In this document: in pieces, positions 8,830 through 16,960 of the stretch
How the letters are laid out: the number at the start of each line of letters is the position of its first letter
Numbering within the stretch: position 1 is the first letter of the stretch
NCBI GenBank assembly: GCA_030587435.1
Contig: JAUQZC010000167.1
Span: 1 to 36,521, forward strand
Length of the DNA stretch: 36,521 nt
Reading direction: 5' to 3'
DNA from: Candidatus Baldrarchaeota archaeon
GTDB lineage: Archaea; Asgardarchaeota; Baldrarchaeia; Baldrarchaeales; DXJG01
Program-made: the position numbers and the translations under genes
Notes under the pieces: model-generated
Seen by the model: the letters and a program-made list of their open reading frames with translations, nothing else
What the model was told of the DNA's origin: nothing
Databases searched by the model: none

Positions 8830-11328
8830 ATGTCGGGAAAATTTTCTGAGGAAAGAATAGTTTTTCCATTTACAGCTGTGGTTGATCAAGATTTATTAAA
8901 ATTAGCTTTAATTTTGAATGCAATAAATCCTAAGATAGGTGGCTTGCTAGTAAGGGGGGAGAAAGGTTCTGGCAAAAGCACCGTGGTAAGGGCTTTAGCA
9001 GATTTGCTACCTGAAATAAAGGTTGTGAAAGGTTGCCCTTTTAATTGTAATCCTGAAGACCCGACAAACATGTGTGATGTTTGCAGAGAGAAATTTGAGA
9101 AAGGTGAAGAATTACCAGTTGAAAAGAGAAAGATGAAAGTTGTTACGTTGCCAATTGGTGCAACAGAAGATAGAGTTATAGGTTCTTTAGACATAGAAAG
9201 GGCATTAAAAGAAGGAGTAAGGGCTTTACAACCCGGGATTCTTGCGGAAGCTAACCAAAACATCCTGTACGTCGATGAAATTAATTTGCTGCCAGATCAC
9301 ATAGTAGATGATATTTTAGATGCAGCTGCTTCAGGTTGGAATATTGTTGAGCGAGAAGGCATCTCTATTGCTCACCCCTCTCGCTTTATACTTGTAGGGA
9401 CAATGAACCCGGAGGAGGGTGAATTACGACCTCAATTGTTGGATCGTTTACCTTTATCGGTTTCGATCAGAGGAATTCAGGACGAAGAATTAAGGGTTGA
9501 GGTTATAAAAAGGAACTTAGAGTTTGCTGAGGATCCCTTGAGATTTAGGAAAAAATATGAAGAAAAGCAGAGGGAACTTAGAGAAAGAATAATGAAAGCA
9601 ATAGAAATGCTTCCAAACGTGCGGATACCCGAACCCGTTTTGAAAGCTGTAGCGAAATTATGTTTAACTCTTCAGGTTGATGGTCATAGGCCAGACATAG
9701 TTATTGTTCAAACTGCGAGGACTCTTGCTGCTTTTCAAGGAAGAACGATAGTTGAACCTGAAGATATTAATGTTGCAGCTAAGCTTGCACTTGGCCATAG
9801 AACTAGGCGTGGAGGGTTTGAGGAACCAGCAACATATGAGGAAATAGATACTGCCTTCAAAAATGTGATGAAATCCATGAAAAACTTTTTTCGTCGAGAG
9901 GGAGAGAAGTATGTCCTACAGGGAACTGTTGCCAAGGTAGGTGGCAGAAAACATGATACGTCGCCAGAAATAGATTATGCACCTGAAAATTCGATGAAAA
10001 AGCGTTCTAGATTTAAAAAAACTTTAAAAATTACACGTGCTTCCAAGGAAAAAGAAAAGGAGAAATTAGATGAACTTCTTAAAAATGGACAAAAGAAAAG
10101 TGCACTTAGTAGTATAGGAGGGTTTGGAAAGGCCCCTAAAGAAGTGGCGTTAAAATTTTTAGGTGGAATTGTTCACTCCTTTAAGTCAAAAGAGAGTTTT
10201 TTTAGTAAAGCTGCCAAAAAATTGAAATCTGTTTGGAGAGAAAAAATTTCAAAAAAATATGTCGTTATAAGAGAAGGCAGAGAAAAAGAAGAAAAGATTA
10301 TGATAGATATAGCTCCTTCACTTTTCCCGGCACTAAGTGTTTCCAAGAAAGTGCCTTTTGCTTTTGGTAAAACAGTTCTAGAGGAAATTAAGTCCCGTAG
10401 GGAAAAATTTGAATTTCGATTCGATGTAAAGGTTAAAGCTAGAAAAAGTAGATATCTTTCTGGTAAAAGGGCCTTAGCAGTAGTATCGGCTCATAAAGGT
10501 AGAATAGTGGGCTATGAGATTCCTGAAACCTACAACGTTGACATAGCCCTAGAACCTACTTTAAAAGCTGCAGTAATACGACAAGGACGATTTGCTGAAC
10601 AACTGGCCATACAAGTTGAACCTCAGGACTTAAGAACGAATGTAAGAATGTATAAAGCACCAATTACTATGCTGTTAGTCTTAGATTTGAGTGAAAGCAT
10701 GTTATATCATCTTAAAGCGATTTCTGAAGCTGTATTTTCTTTGCATAGGAAAGCTTATCGTTATAGAGATCGGGTGGGATTAATTGTTCTTCAGGGAGAG
10801 AAAGCTAGGATAGCATTTCATCCAACTACAAATATTAATATAGTAGCGAGAAAAATTGCAGAGCTAAAAGTTGGCGGTAGTACACCGCTGGCTGATGGGT
10901 TACTTAAAGCTAACCAAGTATTAACACAGGAGTTAAGAAGAAATCCAGATACTATTCCAATTATTGTGTTAGTTAGTGATGGACTAGCAAATGTTCCATT
11001 AAAACGGCCGATAAGCCCTTCATTAAGAGATAAAATTCCGATGCCGGCGCAGGCTGATGTAATAGCTGCAACTCTTCTTTTAGCGAGAAAAAATATTCCC
11101 ATCGTGGTTATTAATCCTCTTCACTTAGATAAGTGGGATGCAAAGCTCATAATATCTCCAACACATCTCTTAATATGGTTAGCGCAAGTCACAAGAGGCA
11201 GATATTACGGGTTTAAAACGGAAATGTTTAAAATAACATTAACGTCGGAGAGAATGGTTAAAGCTATTGAAAAAGCTATAAATAGCATAATTACCGAAAC
11301 CAAGGGGCCTTTTCCTATACGGGCTTAG
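8830..11328 (+). CDS. Magnesium-chelatase-like AAA+ ATPase fused to VWA domain (BchI-BchD type)
   Basis: 832 aa from ATG 8830 (GGGGGT at 8813-8818 upstream). Residues about 10-320 are a ChlI/BchI-type AAA+ module with Walker [10 protein letters not shown] (43-51), a cysteine-rich insert ([10 protein letters not shown]...CDVC) typical of BchI, Walker [11 protein letters not shown] (about 145-154) and a [17 protein letters not shown] sensor/arginine-finger region. A long lysine-rich, low-complexity linker (about 340-590) follows. The C-terminal VWA domain has a complete MIDAS: DLSES (619-623), Thr685 in GGSTPL and Asp717 in VSDGLAN. In chlorophyll or cobalamin synthesis such subunits power metal insertion by a large porphyrin-binding subunit (BchH/CobN). 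No such subunit is in the window, so metal insertion into a tetrapyrrole is possible and a MoxR-like maturation ATPase is the alternative. Confidence 0.85.
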   Translation: MSGKFSEERIVFPFTAVVDQDLLKLALILNAINPKIGGLLVRGEKGSGKSTVVRALADLLPEIKVVKGCPFNCNPEDPTNMCDVCREKFEKGEELPVEKRKMKVVTLPIGATEDRVIGSLDIERALKEGVRALQPGILAEANQNILYVDEINLLPDHIVDDILDAAASGWNIVEREGISIAHPSRFILVGTMNPEEGELRPQLLDRLPLSVSIRGIQDEELRVEVIKRNLEFAEDPLRFRKKYEEKQRELRERIMKAIEMLPNVRIPEPVLKAVAKLCLTLQVDGHRPDIVIVQTARTLAAFQGRTIVEPEDINVAAKLALGHRTRRGGFEEPATYEEIDTAFKNVMKSMKNFFRREGEKYVLQGTVAKVGGRKHDTSPEIDYAPENSMKKRSRFKKTLKITRASKEKEKEKLDELLKNGQKKSALSSIGGFGKAPKEVALKFLGGIVHSFKSKESFFSKAAKKLKSVWREKISKKYVVIREGREKEEKIMIDIAPSLFPALSVSKKVPFAFGKTVLEEIKSRREKFEFRFDVKVKARKSRYLSGKRALAVVSAHKGRIVGYEIPETYNVDIALEPTLKAAVIRQGRFAEQLAIQVEPQDLRTNVRMYKAPITMLLVLDLSESMLYHLKAISEAVFSLHRKAYRYRDRVGLIVLQGEKARIAFHPTTNINIVARKIAELKVGGSTPLADGLLKANQVLTQELRRNPDTIPIIVLVSDGLANVPLKRPISPSLRDKIPMPAQADVIAATLLLARKNIPIVVINPLHLDKWDAKLIISPTHLLIWLAQVTRGRYYGFKTEMFKITLTSERMVKAIEKAINSIITETKGPFPIRA

Positions 11329-11380
11329 GTTGCTTTACAAAGGCAATAATTTTTATGTTTTTGATGTAAAACATTTAACT

Positions 11381-11568
11381 ATGGAAAACAACCCCTAGTA
11401 TTTACACGACGACTTATAGTTGGGTTGTTTTTAGGATCGATTATAACGCTGATAGGGATTTACATAAGTTTCGTTTTAAAGTCGGTTTTTCTATTACTTG
11501 TATCAGTACTTGCTTTTGCGTTTATGTTTGGTTTACTTATTACTGCATATTTTGAGTGGCTAGGATGA
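11381..11568 (+). pseudogene. Small two-helix membrane protein, frameshifted near its start
   Basis: ATG 11381 opens only a five-codon frame (MENNP then TAG at 11396). One base off, the frame running to TGA at 11566-11568 encodes a plausible small membrane protein: LVFTRRLIVGLFLG, then SIITLIGIYISFVLKS and VFLLLVSVLAFAFMFGLLIT, ending AYFEWLG, with two hydrophobic helices. That second frame has no good start codon of its own. One extra C in the CCCC run at 11392-11395 would join the two into a 62-aa protein. It may be a recent frameshift, a sequencing error, or a protein starting at an unrecognised codon. No family recognised; it is of the same size class as the two-helix protein at 16494. 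Confidence 0.4.
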
Positions 11569-11883
11569 AGAATGTTTAAAATGAGAACTTGCGGTTTTTC
11601 ATACCATTGTTTGCTTGTCTTATTTACATAGTTATTTAATGGTATTTTAGAAGCACCTTTTCGTTTTAGTTAGATTTTATTTAACGTAAGTTTGTTAATA
11701 TGATACTTCACGATTAGAGCATTTAAACTAAGTACTGGAATTTAACAGTTTATATTATTGTATTTAACAGTAGATATGAGAGTTAGTGGAGTTTGCAACT
11801 TTCATTAACGGTAAAATTTAACTAGGTAAAAACTAACTTGATAGTGAAGGATGTATTAAAATTAGAAGGGGAGCACGATTTCT
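11569..11883. other. Intergenic region ahead of the nucleotidyltransferase
   Basis: AT-rich with no convincing reading frame on either strand. AGGGGAG at about 11867-11873 is the probable ribosome-binding site for ATG 11884, with a TATA-like ATGTATTAAAATTA at about 11851-11864. I see no RNA gene here. Confidence 0.4.
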
Positions 11884-12606
11884 ATGTATGCGATAGTATT
11901 GGCTGGAGGTTTGGGTCTTCGCTTGAGGCCTCTGACTAACCGAAAGCCAAAGCCTATGGTTGAAATACTTAGGAAACCTATCTTGGAGTATCAAATAGAG
12001 TGGTTAAAATCGCAGGGAGTTGATAATTTCGTTATTGCTTGCGGATATAAGCATGAAAAAATAGTAAAATATTTTGGGGATGGAGAAAAACTTGGCGTGA
12101 GGATACAATATTCTGTTGAGAAAGAAAAGCTGGGAACTGGAGGAGGTATAAAACAAGCTTTAAACTATGTTGATGAAAACGAAGAGGATATTATAGTTAC
12201 TAACGGAGATATAATTACAACAATAGATTTAAAACCTATGATAGAATATCACAAAGAAACTAATTTTATGGCTACAATGCTCCTGGTTCCATTCAAAAGC
12301 CCTTACGGAATTGTAGATGTTGATGAAACTAGTAGAATAAGAGGATTTAGGGAGAAACCTGAGTTGCCCTATTGGATTAATGGAGGAGTATACATAATTA
12401 AAAGAAGTATTGTGGATTTTTTGCCTGATAAAGGAGATATTGAAAAGGAAACATTTCCAGTTTTAGCTGAAAAAGGATTATTGGGTTCATATAAGTCTAG
12501 AGGGTTTTGGAGGGCAATAGATACTATAAAAGATTTGTCAGAAATAGAGGATGAACTTAAAAAACTATTAATGAAGGTTCTTCTTGAAAAGTCTCGAAAA
12601 GGGTAA
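11884..12606 (+). CDS. Sugar-1-phosphate nucleotidyltransferase
   Basis: A 240-aa NTP_transferase-family enzyme. It makes an NDP-sugar (for example GDP-mannose or UDP-/dTDP-glucose) from NTP and sugar-1-phosphate for glycan or glycolipid synthesis. The N-terminal nucleotide-binding signature is LAGGLGLRLRPLTNRKPKPM (6-25, GGxGxRLxPLT...KPM). LGTGGGIKQAL (base/sugar contact) and VTNGDI with the metal-binding Asp follow, then GFREKP and the product-site NGGVYI. The protein is shorter than bifunctional or left-handed-beta-helix homologues, so it lacks the C-terminal acyltransferase-like domain and is a stand-alone catalytic domain. Sugar specificity cannot be read from the sequence. It converges on trpS with one base between the stops. 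Confidence 0.85.
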   Translation: MYAIVLAGGLGLRLRPLTNRKPKPMVEILRKPILEYQIEWLKSQGVDNFVIACGYKHEKIVKYFGDGEKLGVRIQYSVEKEKLGTGGGIKQALNYVDENEEDIIVTNGDIITTIDLKPMIEYHKETNFMATMLLVPFKSPYGIVDVDETSRIRGFREKPELPYWINGGVYIIKRSIVDFLPDKGDIEKETFPVLAEKGLLGSYKSRGFWRAIDTIKDLSEIEDELKKLLMKVLLEKSRKG

Positions 12607-12607
12607 A

Positions 12608-13720
12608 TTAAGGGAGTTTAGCAAGTAAATCTTCATCTATTTCGTGTATAAAGAAGTCATTTAGCTTATATTTGTATTTTTCTCTTTTTCTTTTATGTTT
12701 TTCGAGGAATTTAATTACATAGTCCGTTAATTTGAGTTTGCACTCGCCACATAGAATGTTTCCATTTATGCAATCGCTTCTCAGCTTTTCTATTTCTTTA
12801 TCGTCTTCAATGAAATATATGTTTAACATTTCATAGACTACACATATGTCTGGGTTTCCGCCTTTTTCTCTCTGTTCCTTGACTGTTGGCTGTCCTCCCG
12901 TGAAAGCGTTCCAAATTTTTTTCCTTGCTTCTTCAGGGCTGTCCGTTGCAAATATGCAGGTTTCTGGCTGACTTGAACTCATAGGTTCTCCCGTTAACCC
13001 TCTTAAGTATTTAAGATATAGACCAGCTGGTTTGAATACTCTGATTTTTTCTGCGACATCTCTACTAATTCTAATATAGGGGTCTTGGTCGATAGCTACT
13101 GGTACTACGGTTGGTAGGTTATGGACTAGAACCGGATAAAGTATGTGTGCCATTTGAATACATGAGTAAAATATTTCTCCAGGGTTGTTTTCTCCTTTAA
13201 ATCCAAAAACAGCTTTTACAGTACTGTATGTTAAATGTCTTGACAATTTTATTGCAGTTCTATACACCCATGGTAGTTCTGTGGAAATAAAACACTCAGT
13301 TTTTTTAGGATCATAACCTAAAGCAATAATGTCCAAAGCGTTATCTAATGCAAAGTATTTTGCTTTTTCTAGGCTTTCAACTTTTCTAAAGACATATTTT
13401 TCATCGTCGGAAAAGGGTATGCAAACGTTGGCTCCCATTTTCTTTTGAAGATATAGATTAAATTCGTAAAGGGTTAAGTGACCTATATGCATTCGATCTG
13501 ATGGCCCCCGTCCACTTAGAACCGCAAAGATATTTCCTTTGTCGACTTCGTCTAGGATTTTGTCGAAATCTCTATGAGCAAAGACAATGTTGCGTTTTAA
13601 GAGTCTATGAGGTTCCTTAAATCGATTTAAGATCGGCTCTATTTTAGACACACCGAAATATTTGATGAGTTTTTCATAATCTGTAATTTTTTTGACTTCT
13701 CCACCTTCAACAAGTGACAT
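12608..13720 (-). CDS. trpS: Tryptophanyl-tRNA synthetase (archaeal/eukaryotic type)
   Basis: Class Ic aminoacyl-tRNA synthetase charging tRNA-Trp. 370 aa. The HIGH signature is intact as MHIGH (77-81) within SGRGPSDRMHIGHLTLYEF, and the KMSKS-type loop is MSSS (247-250) in GEPMSSSQPETCIF, the form seen in archaeal and eukaryotic TrpRS. The insertion DPYIRISRDVAEKI (213-226) also matches that group. A CINGNILCGECK segment near the C-terminus has three cysteines, perhaps a metal site. ATG 13720 follows GAGGAG about 8 bases upstream. The 5' leader carries two perfect hairpins (13745-13788). It is a single gene, convergent with the nucleotidyltransferase. Confidence 0.93.
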   Translation of the reverse strand: MSLVEGGEVKKITDYEKLIKYFGVSKIEPILNRFKEPHRLLKRNIVFAHRDFDKILDEVDKGNIFAVLSGRGPSDRMHIGHLTLYEFNLYLQKKMGANVCIPFSDDEKYVFRKVESLEKAKYFALDNALDIIALGYDPKKTECFISTELPWVYRTAIKLSRHLTYSTVKAVFGFKGENNPGEIFYSCIQMAHILYPVLVHNLPTVVPVAIDQDPYIRISRDVAEKIRVFKPAGLYLKYLRGLTGEPMSSSQPETCIFATDSPEEARKKIWNAFTGGQPTVKEQREKGGNPDICVVYEMLNIYFIEDDKEIEKLRSDCINGNILCGECKLKLTDYVIKFLEKHKRKREKYKYKLNDFFIHEIDEDLLAKLP

Positions 13721-13744
13721 TGTTTATCTCCTCTTAAATCACAT

Positions 13745-13788
13745 CATCTAAGGTTTTAGATGTACCTCTTAACTTAATTGCTTAAGTT
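13745..13788 (-). promoter_or_regulatory. Two tandem perfect inverted repeats in the trpS leader
   Basis: On the trpS strand, AACTTAA-GCAA-TTAAGTT (13788-13771) is followed by CATCTAA-AACC-TTAGATG (13762-13745), both with perfect 7-base arms and 4-base loops, then the GAGGAG ribosome-binding site and the ATG at 13720. The first loop would be a GNRA-type tetraloop in RNA. They could be leader stem-loops or operator half-sites. Stems are A/U-rich and weak at high temperature. Confidence 0.4.
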
Positions 13789-14061
13789 ATGAACCAACAG
13801 ATAAATTAACATATAACTTTGTTGTGTTCTTTTCCACATGGTACTTTTATGTTTTAAAATTTATTTAACCAATGATTTCAATACAAGTCGTGAAATTACT
13901 CGCAAAGTTATATGCTGTGAAGAGAATTTAGATATCTGCTTTTTGATATTCTTACCTAAAATTTAAAATATTGCATTTGCTTAACGTATCTTAAACCGTA
14001 AGAGTTAAGAAACACTACTACTAATAACTCAAATACTAACTCACTTTGAGGTTGGTTAACG
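13789..14061. other. Intergenic region between trpS and the GTPase pair
   Basis: AT-rich spacer between divergent genes, holding both promoters. GAGGTTGG at 14048-14055 is the likely ribosome-binding site for the first GTPase. No reading frame or RNA gene is evident. Confidence 0.35.
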
Positions 14062-14604
14062 ATGGTTTATCTTTTCAAGATAGTTTTGATCGGCGACGGC
14101 GGCGTCGGGAAAACAACTCTGAGAAAAAGGTTCATGGGTGAAGGATTTACTGCATCATACCTAGTTACTATTGGTGCTGATTTTGCCGTAAAGAATGTTG
14201 AAACATCCGATGGCACCCAGGTCAAGTTTCAGATATGGGACTTAGCTGGACAACCACACTTCAAAGCAGTAAGAGAAGGTTTCTATAGAGGTTCAAGAGG
14301 AGCTCTCCTTGTCTACGATGTAACGAGAAGGGAAACTTATGAACATCTTGAGCTTTGGATGAAAGAGCTTTTGAATAATGCAGGTACGAAAGTTCCAATA
14401 GTTCTAGTTGGAAATAAAATTGATTTACGTGTTCCTGGGCGAGATCATATTACTACCGAAGAAGGGCTTAAGATGAAACAGTCTTTGGAAGATGAGTACG
14501 GGGTTCAAGTCCATTTCATAGAAACATCTGCTAAGACTGGAGAAAATGTAAATACTGCGTTTATAACACTTGCTGATATGATTTTAAAGGCAGTTAAGGA
14601 ATAA
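14062..14604 (+). CDS. Rab/Ras-like small GTPase, first of a tandem pair
   Basis: A 180-aa P-loop GTPase with every G-box: G1 GDGGVGKT (11-18), G2 Thr36 in VTIGADF, G3 DLAGQ (60-64), G4 NKID (118-121) and G5 TSAK (155-158). The layout (VGNKID, ETSAKTGENV, LLVYDVTRRETYEHLELW) is that of eukaryote-like Rab/Ras proteins. Gln64, the catalytic residue position in Ras, is present. The C-terminus (ILKAVKE) has no cysteine, so prenylation as in eukaryotic Rabs is excluded. Its sister gene starts 181 bases downstream and shares a 55-bp identical tract over the G3 region. Such GTPases are abundant in Asgard archaea, where roles are mostly unknown. No dedicated GAP or GEF is adjacent; a Roadblock protein lies at 5687. 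Confidence 0.92.
   Translation: MVYLFKIVLIGDGGVGKTTLRKRFMGEGFTASYLVTIGADFAVKNVETSDGTQVKFQIWDLAGQPHFKAVREGFYRGSRGALLVYDVTRRETYEHLELWMKELLNNAGTKVPIVLVGNKIDLRVPGRDHITTEEGLKMKQSLEDEYGVQVHFIETSAKTGENVNTAFITLADMILKAVKE
14224..14278 (+). repeat. 55-bp perfect direct repeat, copy 1
   Basis: Identical base for base to 14954-15008 in the sister GTPase. It encodes KFQIWDLAGQPHFKAVRE around G3. Flanking sequence differs at many synonymous sites, which is the pattern left by gene conversion. Confidence 0.9.
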
Positions 14605-14785
14605 TTAAATTCTCATAATCTTTATTTAAATATTGAACCACTCGCAAAACAGTAGTTCTAGTTTTTAGATTTCCTCAATCTACACGGTTAAAAAAGCCAT
14701 AAGGTTATCAAAAAATTTATAATCCATGTTATAGTAACTTTATTTGCCCGTCCTTAACGAGGGATGGGACAAGAGGTGCAAAATT

Positions 14786-15388
14786 ATGAGAAACATGTAT
14801 CTTTTCAAGGTTGTATTGATTGGCGACGGTGGCGTTGGGAAAACAGCCCTTAGGAAAAAATTCATGGGTGAAGGATTCAGTGGTGCATATATAATGACAA
14901 TTGGCGCCGACTTCGCCATAAAGAGCATTAAATTAACCGATGATGCACAAGTTAAGTTTCAGATATGGGACTTAGCTGGACAACCACACTTCAAAGCAGT
15001 AAGAGAAGCATTCTATAAGGGTACGAGTGGAGCTCTTTTGGTTTACGATGTAATGAGGAGAAACACGTTTAAAAACACTGTTTTTTGGATGGAAGAGCTA
15101 ATAAAAAATGTGGGAAGAATACCGGTTGTTTTAATTGGAAACAAAATAGATCTCAGACCCGTGGCGGACGCTCCACCCGACCCGAGACGCAGTTGGATTA
15201 GTAATGAGGAAGGACAGATATTGAAAAGATATTTAGAAGAAAGATTCGATGTTCCAATAGTTTTCATAGAGACGTCAGCTAAAACCGGGGAAAATGTTGA
15301 TCTAGCATTTCATGAACTAGCATATCTTCTGTTACAAACTGTTAAGAATGTAAGAATGAATTATATAGGTGATATTAAATATCGATAA
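14786..15388 (+). CDS. Rab/Ras-like small GTPase, second of a tandem pair
   Basis: A 200-aa paralogue of the preceding gene. G1 GDGGVGKT (13-20), G2 Thr38, G3 DLAGQ (62-66), G4 NKID (119-122) and G5 TSAK (163-166) are all intact. It differs by an insertion after G4 (RPVADAPPDPRRSW, about 124-137), a lengthened switch-distal loop, and by a longer, basic C-terminal tail (VKNVRMNYIGDIKYR), which has no prenylation cysteine. ATG 14786 is preferred over the in-frame ATG at 14744 because AGAGGTG lies about 10 bases ahead of it and the extra N-terminus has no counterpart in the sister. A TATA-like TTTATAAT near 14715-14722 suggests its own promoter, so the pair need not be one operon. Confidence 0.92.
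   Translation: MRNMYLFKVVLIGDGGVGKTALRKKFMGEGFSGAYIMTIGADFAIKSIKLTDDAQVKFQIWDLAGQPHFKAVREAFYKGTSGALLVYDVMRRNTFKNTVFWMEELIKNVGRIPVVLIGNKIDLRPVADAPPDPRRSWISNEEGQILKRYLEERFDVPIVFIETSAKTGENVDLAFHELAYLLLQTVKNVRMNYIGDIKYR
14954..15008 (+). repeat. 55-bp perfect direct repeat, copy 2
   Basis: Second copy of the tract at 14224-14278, located at the same place in the paralogous GTPase. Confidence 0.9.
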
Positions 15389-15422
15389 GTTTACATCGAT
15401 TATATTGCCCATTTAGGTTTAT

Positions 15423-16007
15423 GTGGAAATGTCAAATGCTGAATTTTTAAGTAATATGGAAGTTGAGGTCAAAGCAAAAATTGACGATATTAGGGGGGTG
15501 AAGAGGAAAATACTGGCTAGTGGTGGATCTTTTATTTCTAGAAATTTAATTAGGGATTTTAGTCTTGACTTTGAAGACAGAAGGCTTCAAGAAAGAGATT
15601 ACGTATTGAGAGTTAGAGTTTTTGAAGATGGTAAGGGAGTGATAACTTTTAAAGGTCCGCGAAAAGTAGATAAGCAATATAAAATTAGAGAGGAATTGGA
15701 GGTTCACGTTAACAACGGCATGAATGCTGTTAAGATATTTGAACGCTTAGGTTTTAGGGTTATTTTTAGGATTGATAGAATTAGAGAGATATATGAGTTT
15801 AAAGATGAGAAAGTACAAGTTATGTTAGATGTTTTCCCAGAAATTGGATCTTTTATGGAAGTAGAAGGAAATAAGAAAGGAATCGAAGAGGTTATTAAAA
15901 AATTAGGGATGAGAAGAGAAGAGTTTACAGCTTTAACATTGCGTCACTATATTGAAGATTATAAGAATCGGTTTGGCAGGGTTCCAAAGCTAACTTTTGA
16001 CGACTAA
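15423..16007 (+). CDS. CYTH-domain protein (class IV adenylate cyclase / triphosphatase family)
   Basis: About 190 aa. The N-terminal EVEVKAK (ExExK signature) and the alternating basic and acidic strands (RDYVLRVRVFEDGKGVITFKGP, KIREELEV, VQVMLDVFPEIGSFMEVEG) define the CYTH tunnel fold that binds triphosphate with divalent metal. Members include CyaB adenylate cyclase, thiamine triphosphatase and inorganic triphosphatase; in archaea a triphosphatase role is at least as likely as cAMP synthesis. GTG 15423 is the longest start, but ATG 15429 is spaced better from a weak TTAGGT site, and ATG 15456 begins exactly at MEVEVKAK. The 3' end overlaps the convergent gene by 18 bases. Confidence 0.8.
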   Translation: MEMSNAEFLSNMEVEVKAKIDDIRGVKRKILASGGSFISRNLIRDFSLDFEDRRLQERDYVLRVRVFEDGKGVITFKGPRKVDKQYKIREELEVHVNNGMNAVKIFERLGFRVIFRIDRIREIYEFKDEKVQVMLDVFPEIGSFMEVEGNKKGIEEVIKKLGMRREEFTALTLRHYIEDYKNRFGRVPKLTFDD

Positions 16008-16484
16008 TTTTTTGATACAGGTGTTTTCTTCTGTGGGCGGTTGAACTACTACCATTTCAATATTTGGTGAAACCGCTTTTGCAAGTGACTCAACATATGG
16101 TAAGCAGAGAGTTTTACAGTAAATTTTTCCTTTCGATTTAAAGAAATTCCACATAGGGCAATTTGGATGATGAAATTCTATTTCATTTTCATTAAGTTTT
16201 TTAGCGACCATTTTTACTTTGAAAATGTTACCCATGATAAGCCATGCATCCGCAGCATCTCTCAGACTATTTCCAAGATTAAGTTCCTCTTTCATTTTTT
16301 CTCCATCTTCTGTTCCAAATTTCGCCATAAGGTCAGCAAGCAATCGCTCACCTTTTTCTCCGAAGTTTTTCTTTAATAAATCAGCGACACCTACCATTAA
16401 TTTGTAGAAACTTTCGCTTACAATGCTAAAGCGGGCTCCATTTGTTATTAAGCCACGCGAAGCAAAAAATCTTTTTATATTCAC
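15990..16484 (-). CDS. Cysteine-containing protein, L-2-amino-thiazoline-4-carboxylate hydrolase-like
   Basis: 164 aa, GTG start with GAGGTG 8 bases ahead. The N-terminal half is helical (FYKLMVGVADLLKKNFGEKGERLLADLMAKFG). The C-terminal half has HPNCPMWNFFKSKG, CKTLCLPYVESLAKAVSPNIEMVVVQPP and a final ENTCIKKLV, a spacing of Cys and His that resembles the ATC-hydrolase-like family (PF14196) and related archaeal proteins that may bind metal or a cofactor. Most such proteins have no proven activity, and the enzyme name should not be taken literally. Downstream of, and apparently cotranscribed with, the small membrane protein at 16494-16721 (9-base gap). Confidence 0.5.
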   Translation of the reverse strand: MNIKRFFASRGLITNGARFSIVSESFYKLMVGVADLLKKNFGEKGERLLADLMAKFGTEDGEKMKEELNLGNSLRDAADAWLIMGNIFKVKMVAKKLNENEIEFHHPNCPMWNFFKSKGKIYCKTLCLPYVESLAKAVSPNIEMVVVQPPTEENTCIKKLVVKS

Positions 16485-16493
16485 ATAAACACC

Positions 16494-16721
16494 TCATTTT
16501 GACTCCTCAATTATGTCTCCAATCCATGCAAAGAAAGCTGAAGCAACAAATGCTATGAAAGCTGAAATTAAACTAAATGCTTTCTGAAGAGGTGATACTT
16601 TTAAAAAACCAGCTATGACGAATAGACTTCCTAGGAATATACCTGTGGCTACAAAGAGAAGTACTACCGATATGCCTTTAAGCCTTAATTTATTTAATAT
16701 TCTCTTAATTTCCTTTTTCAT
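16494..16721 (-). CDS. Small two-helix membrane protein
   Basis: 75 aa with a basic N-terminus (MKKEIKRILNKLRLKG) followed by two hydrophobic segments, about residues 17-40 (ISVVLLFVATGIFLGSLFVIAG) and 48-68 (AFSLISAFIAFVASAFFAWIG), ending in an acidic tail. The basic leader suggests the N-terminus is cytoplasmic. GGGTGG lies about 8 bases before ATG 16721. It precedes the cysteine protein by 9 bases. I do not recognise the family; the short length is no argument against it, since start, ribosome site and composition all look genuine. Confidence 0.6.
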   Translation of the reverse strand: MKKEIKRILNKLRLKGISVVLLFVATGIFLGSLFVIAGFLKVSPLQKAFSLISAFIAFVASAFFAWIGDIIEESK

Positions 16722-16960
16722 TGTAAGCCACCCAATGTAATTTATTTAGGTGACTTTTTGGCAGTTACTTTGATATAACCTTTTCTCTCCTCGAGATGTA
16801 AGTAAATATTAGTATGCTGGCATAAATATCTTTTCCTAAAACTAGTTTAAGAAAATAAAATAGTTAGAGGTCTTTTTGAAGCAAGTCGCGGTCAGCGTTC
16901 TAGAGGAAATTTAAAGGGAAAATATAGCCATTTAACAGTTTCGCGCATTATTTTCTAATT

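Noticed and set aside
14496..14516. GGGGTTCAAGTCC resembles a tRNA T-arm
   Set aside because: It lies inside the GTPase coding frame, with no matching acceptor, D-arm or anticodon arm.
14740..14785. In-frame upstream extension of the second GTPase (MPVLNEGWDKRCKI)
   Set aside because: ATG 14786 has the ribosome-binding site, and the extension has no counterpart in the paralogue.
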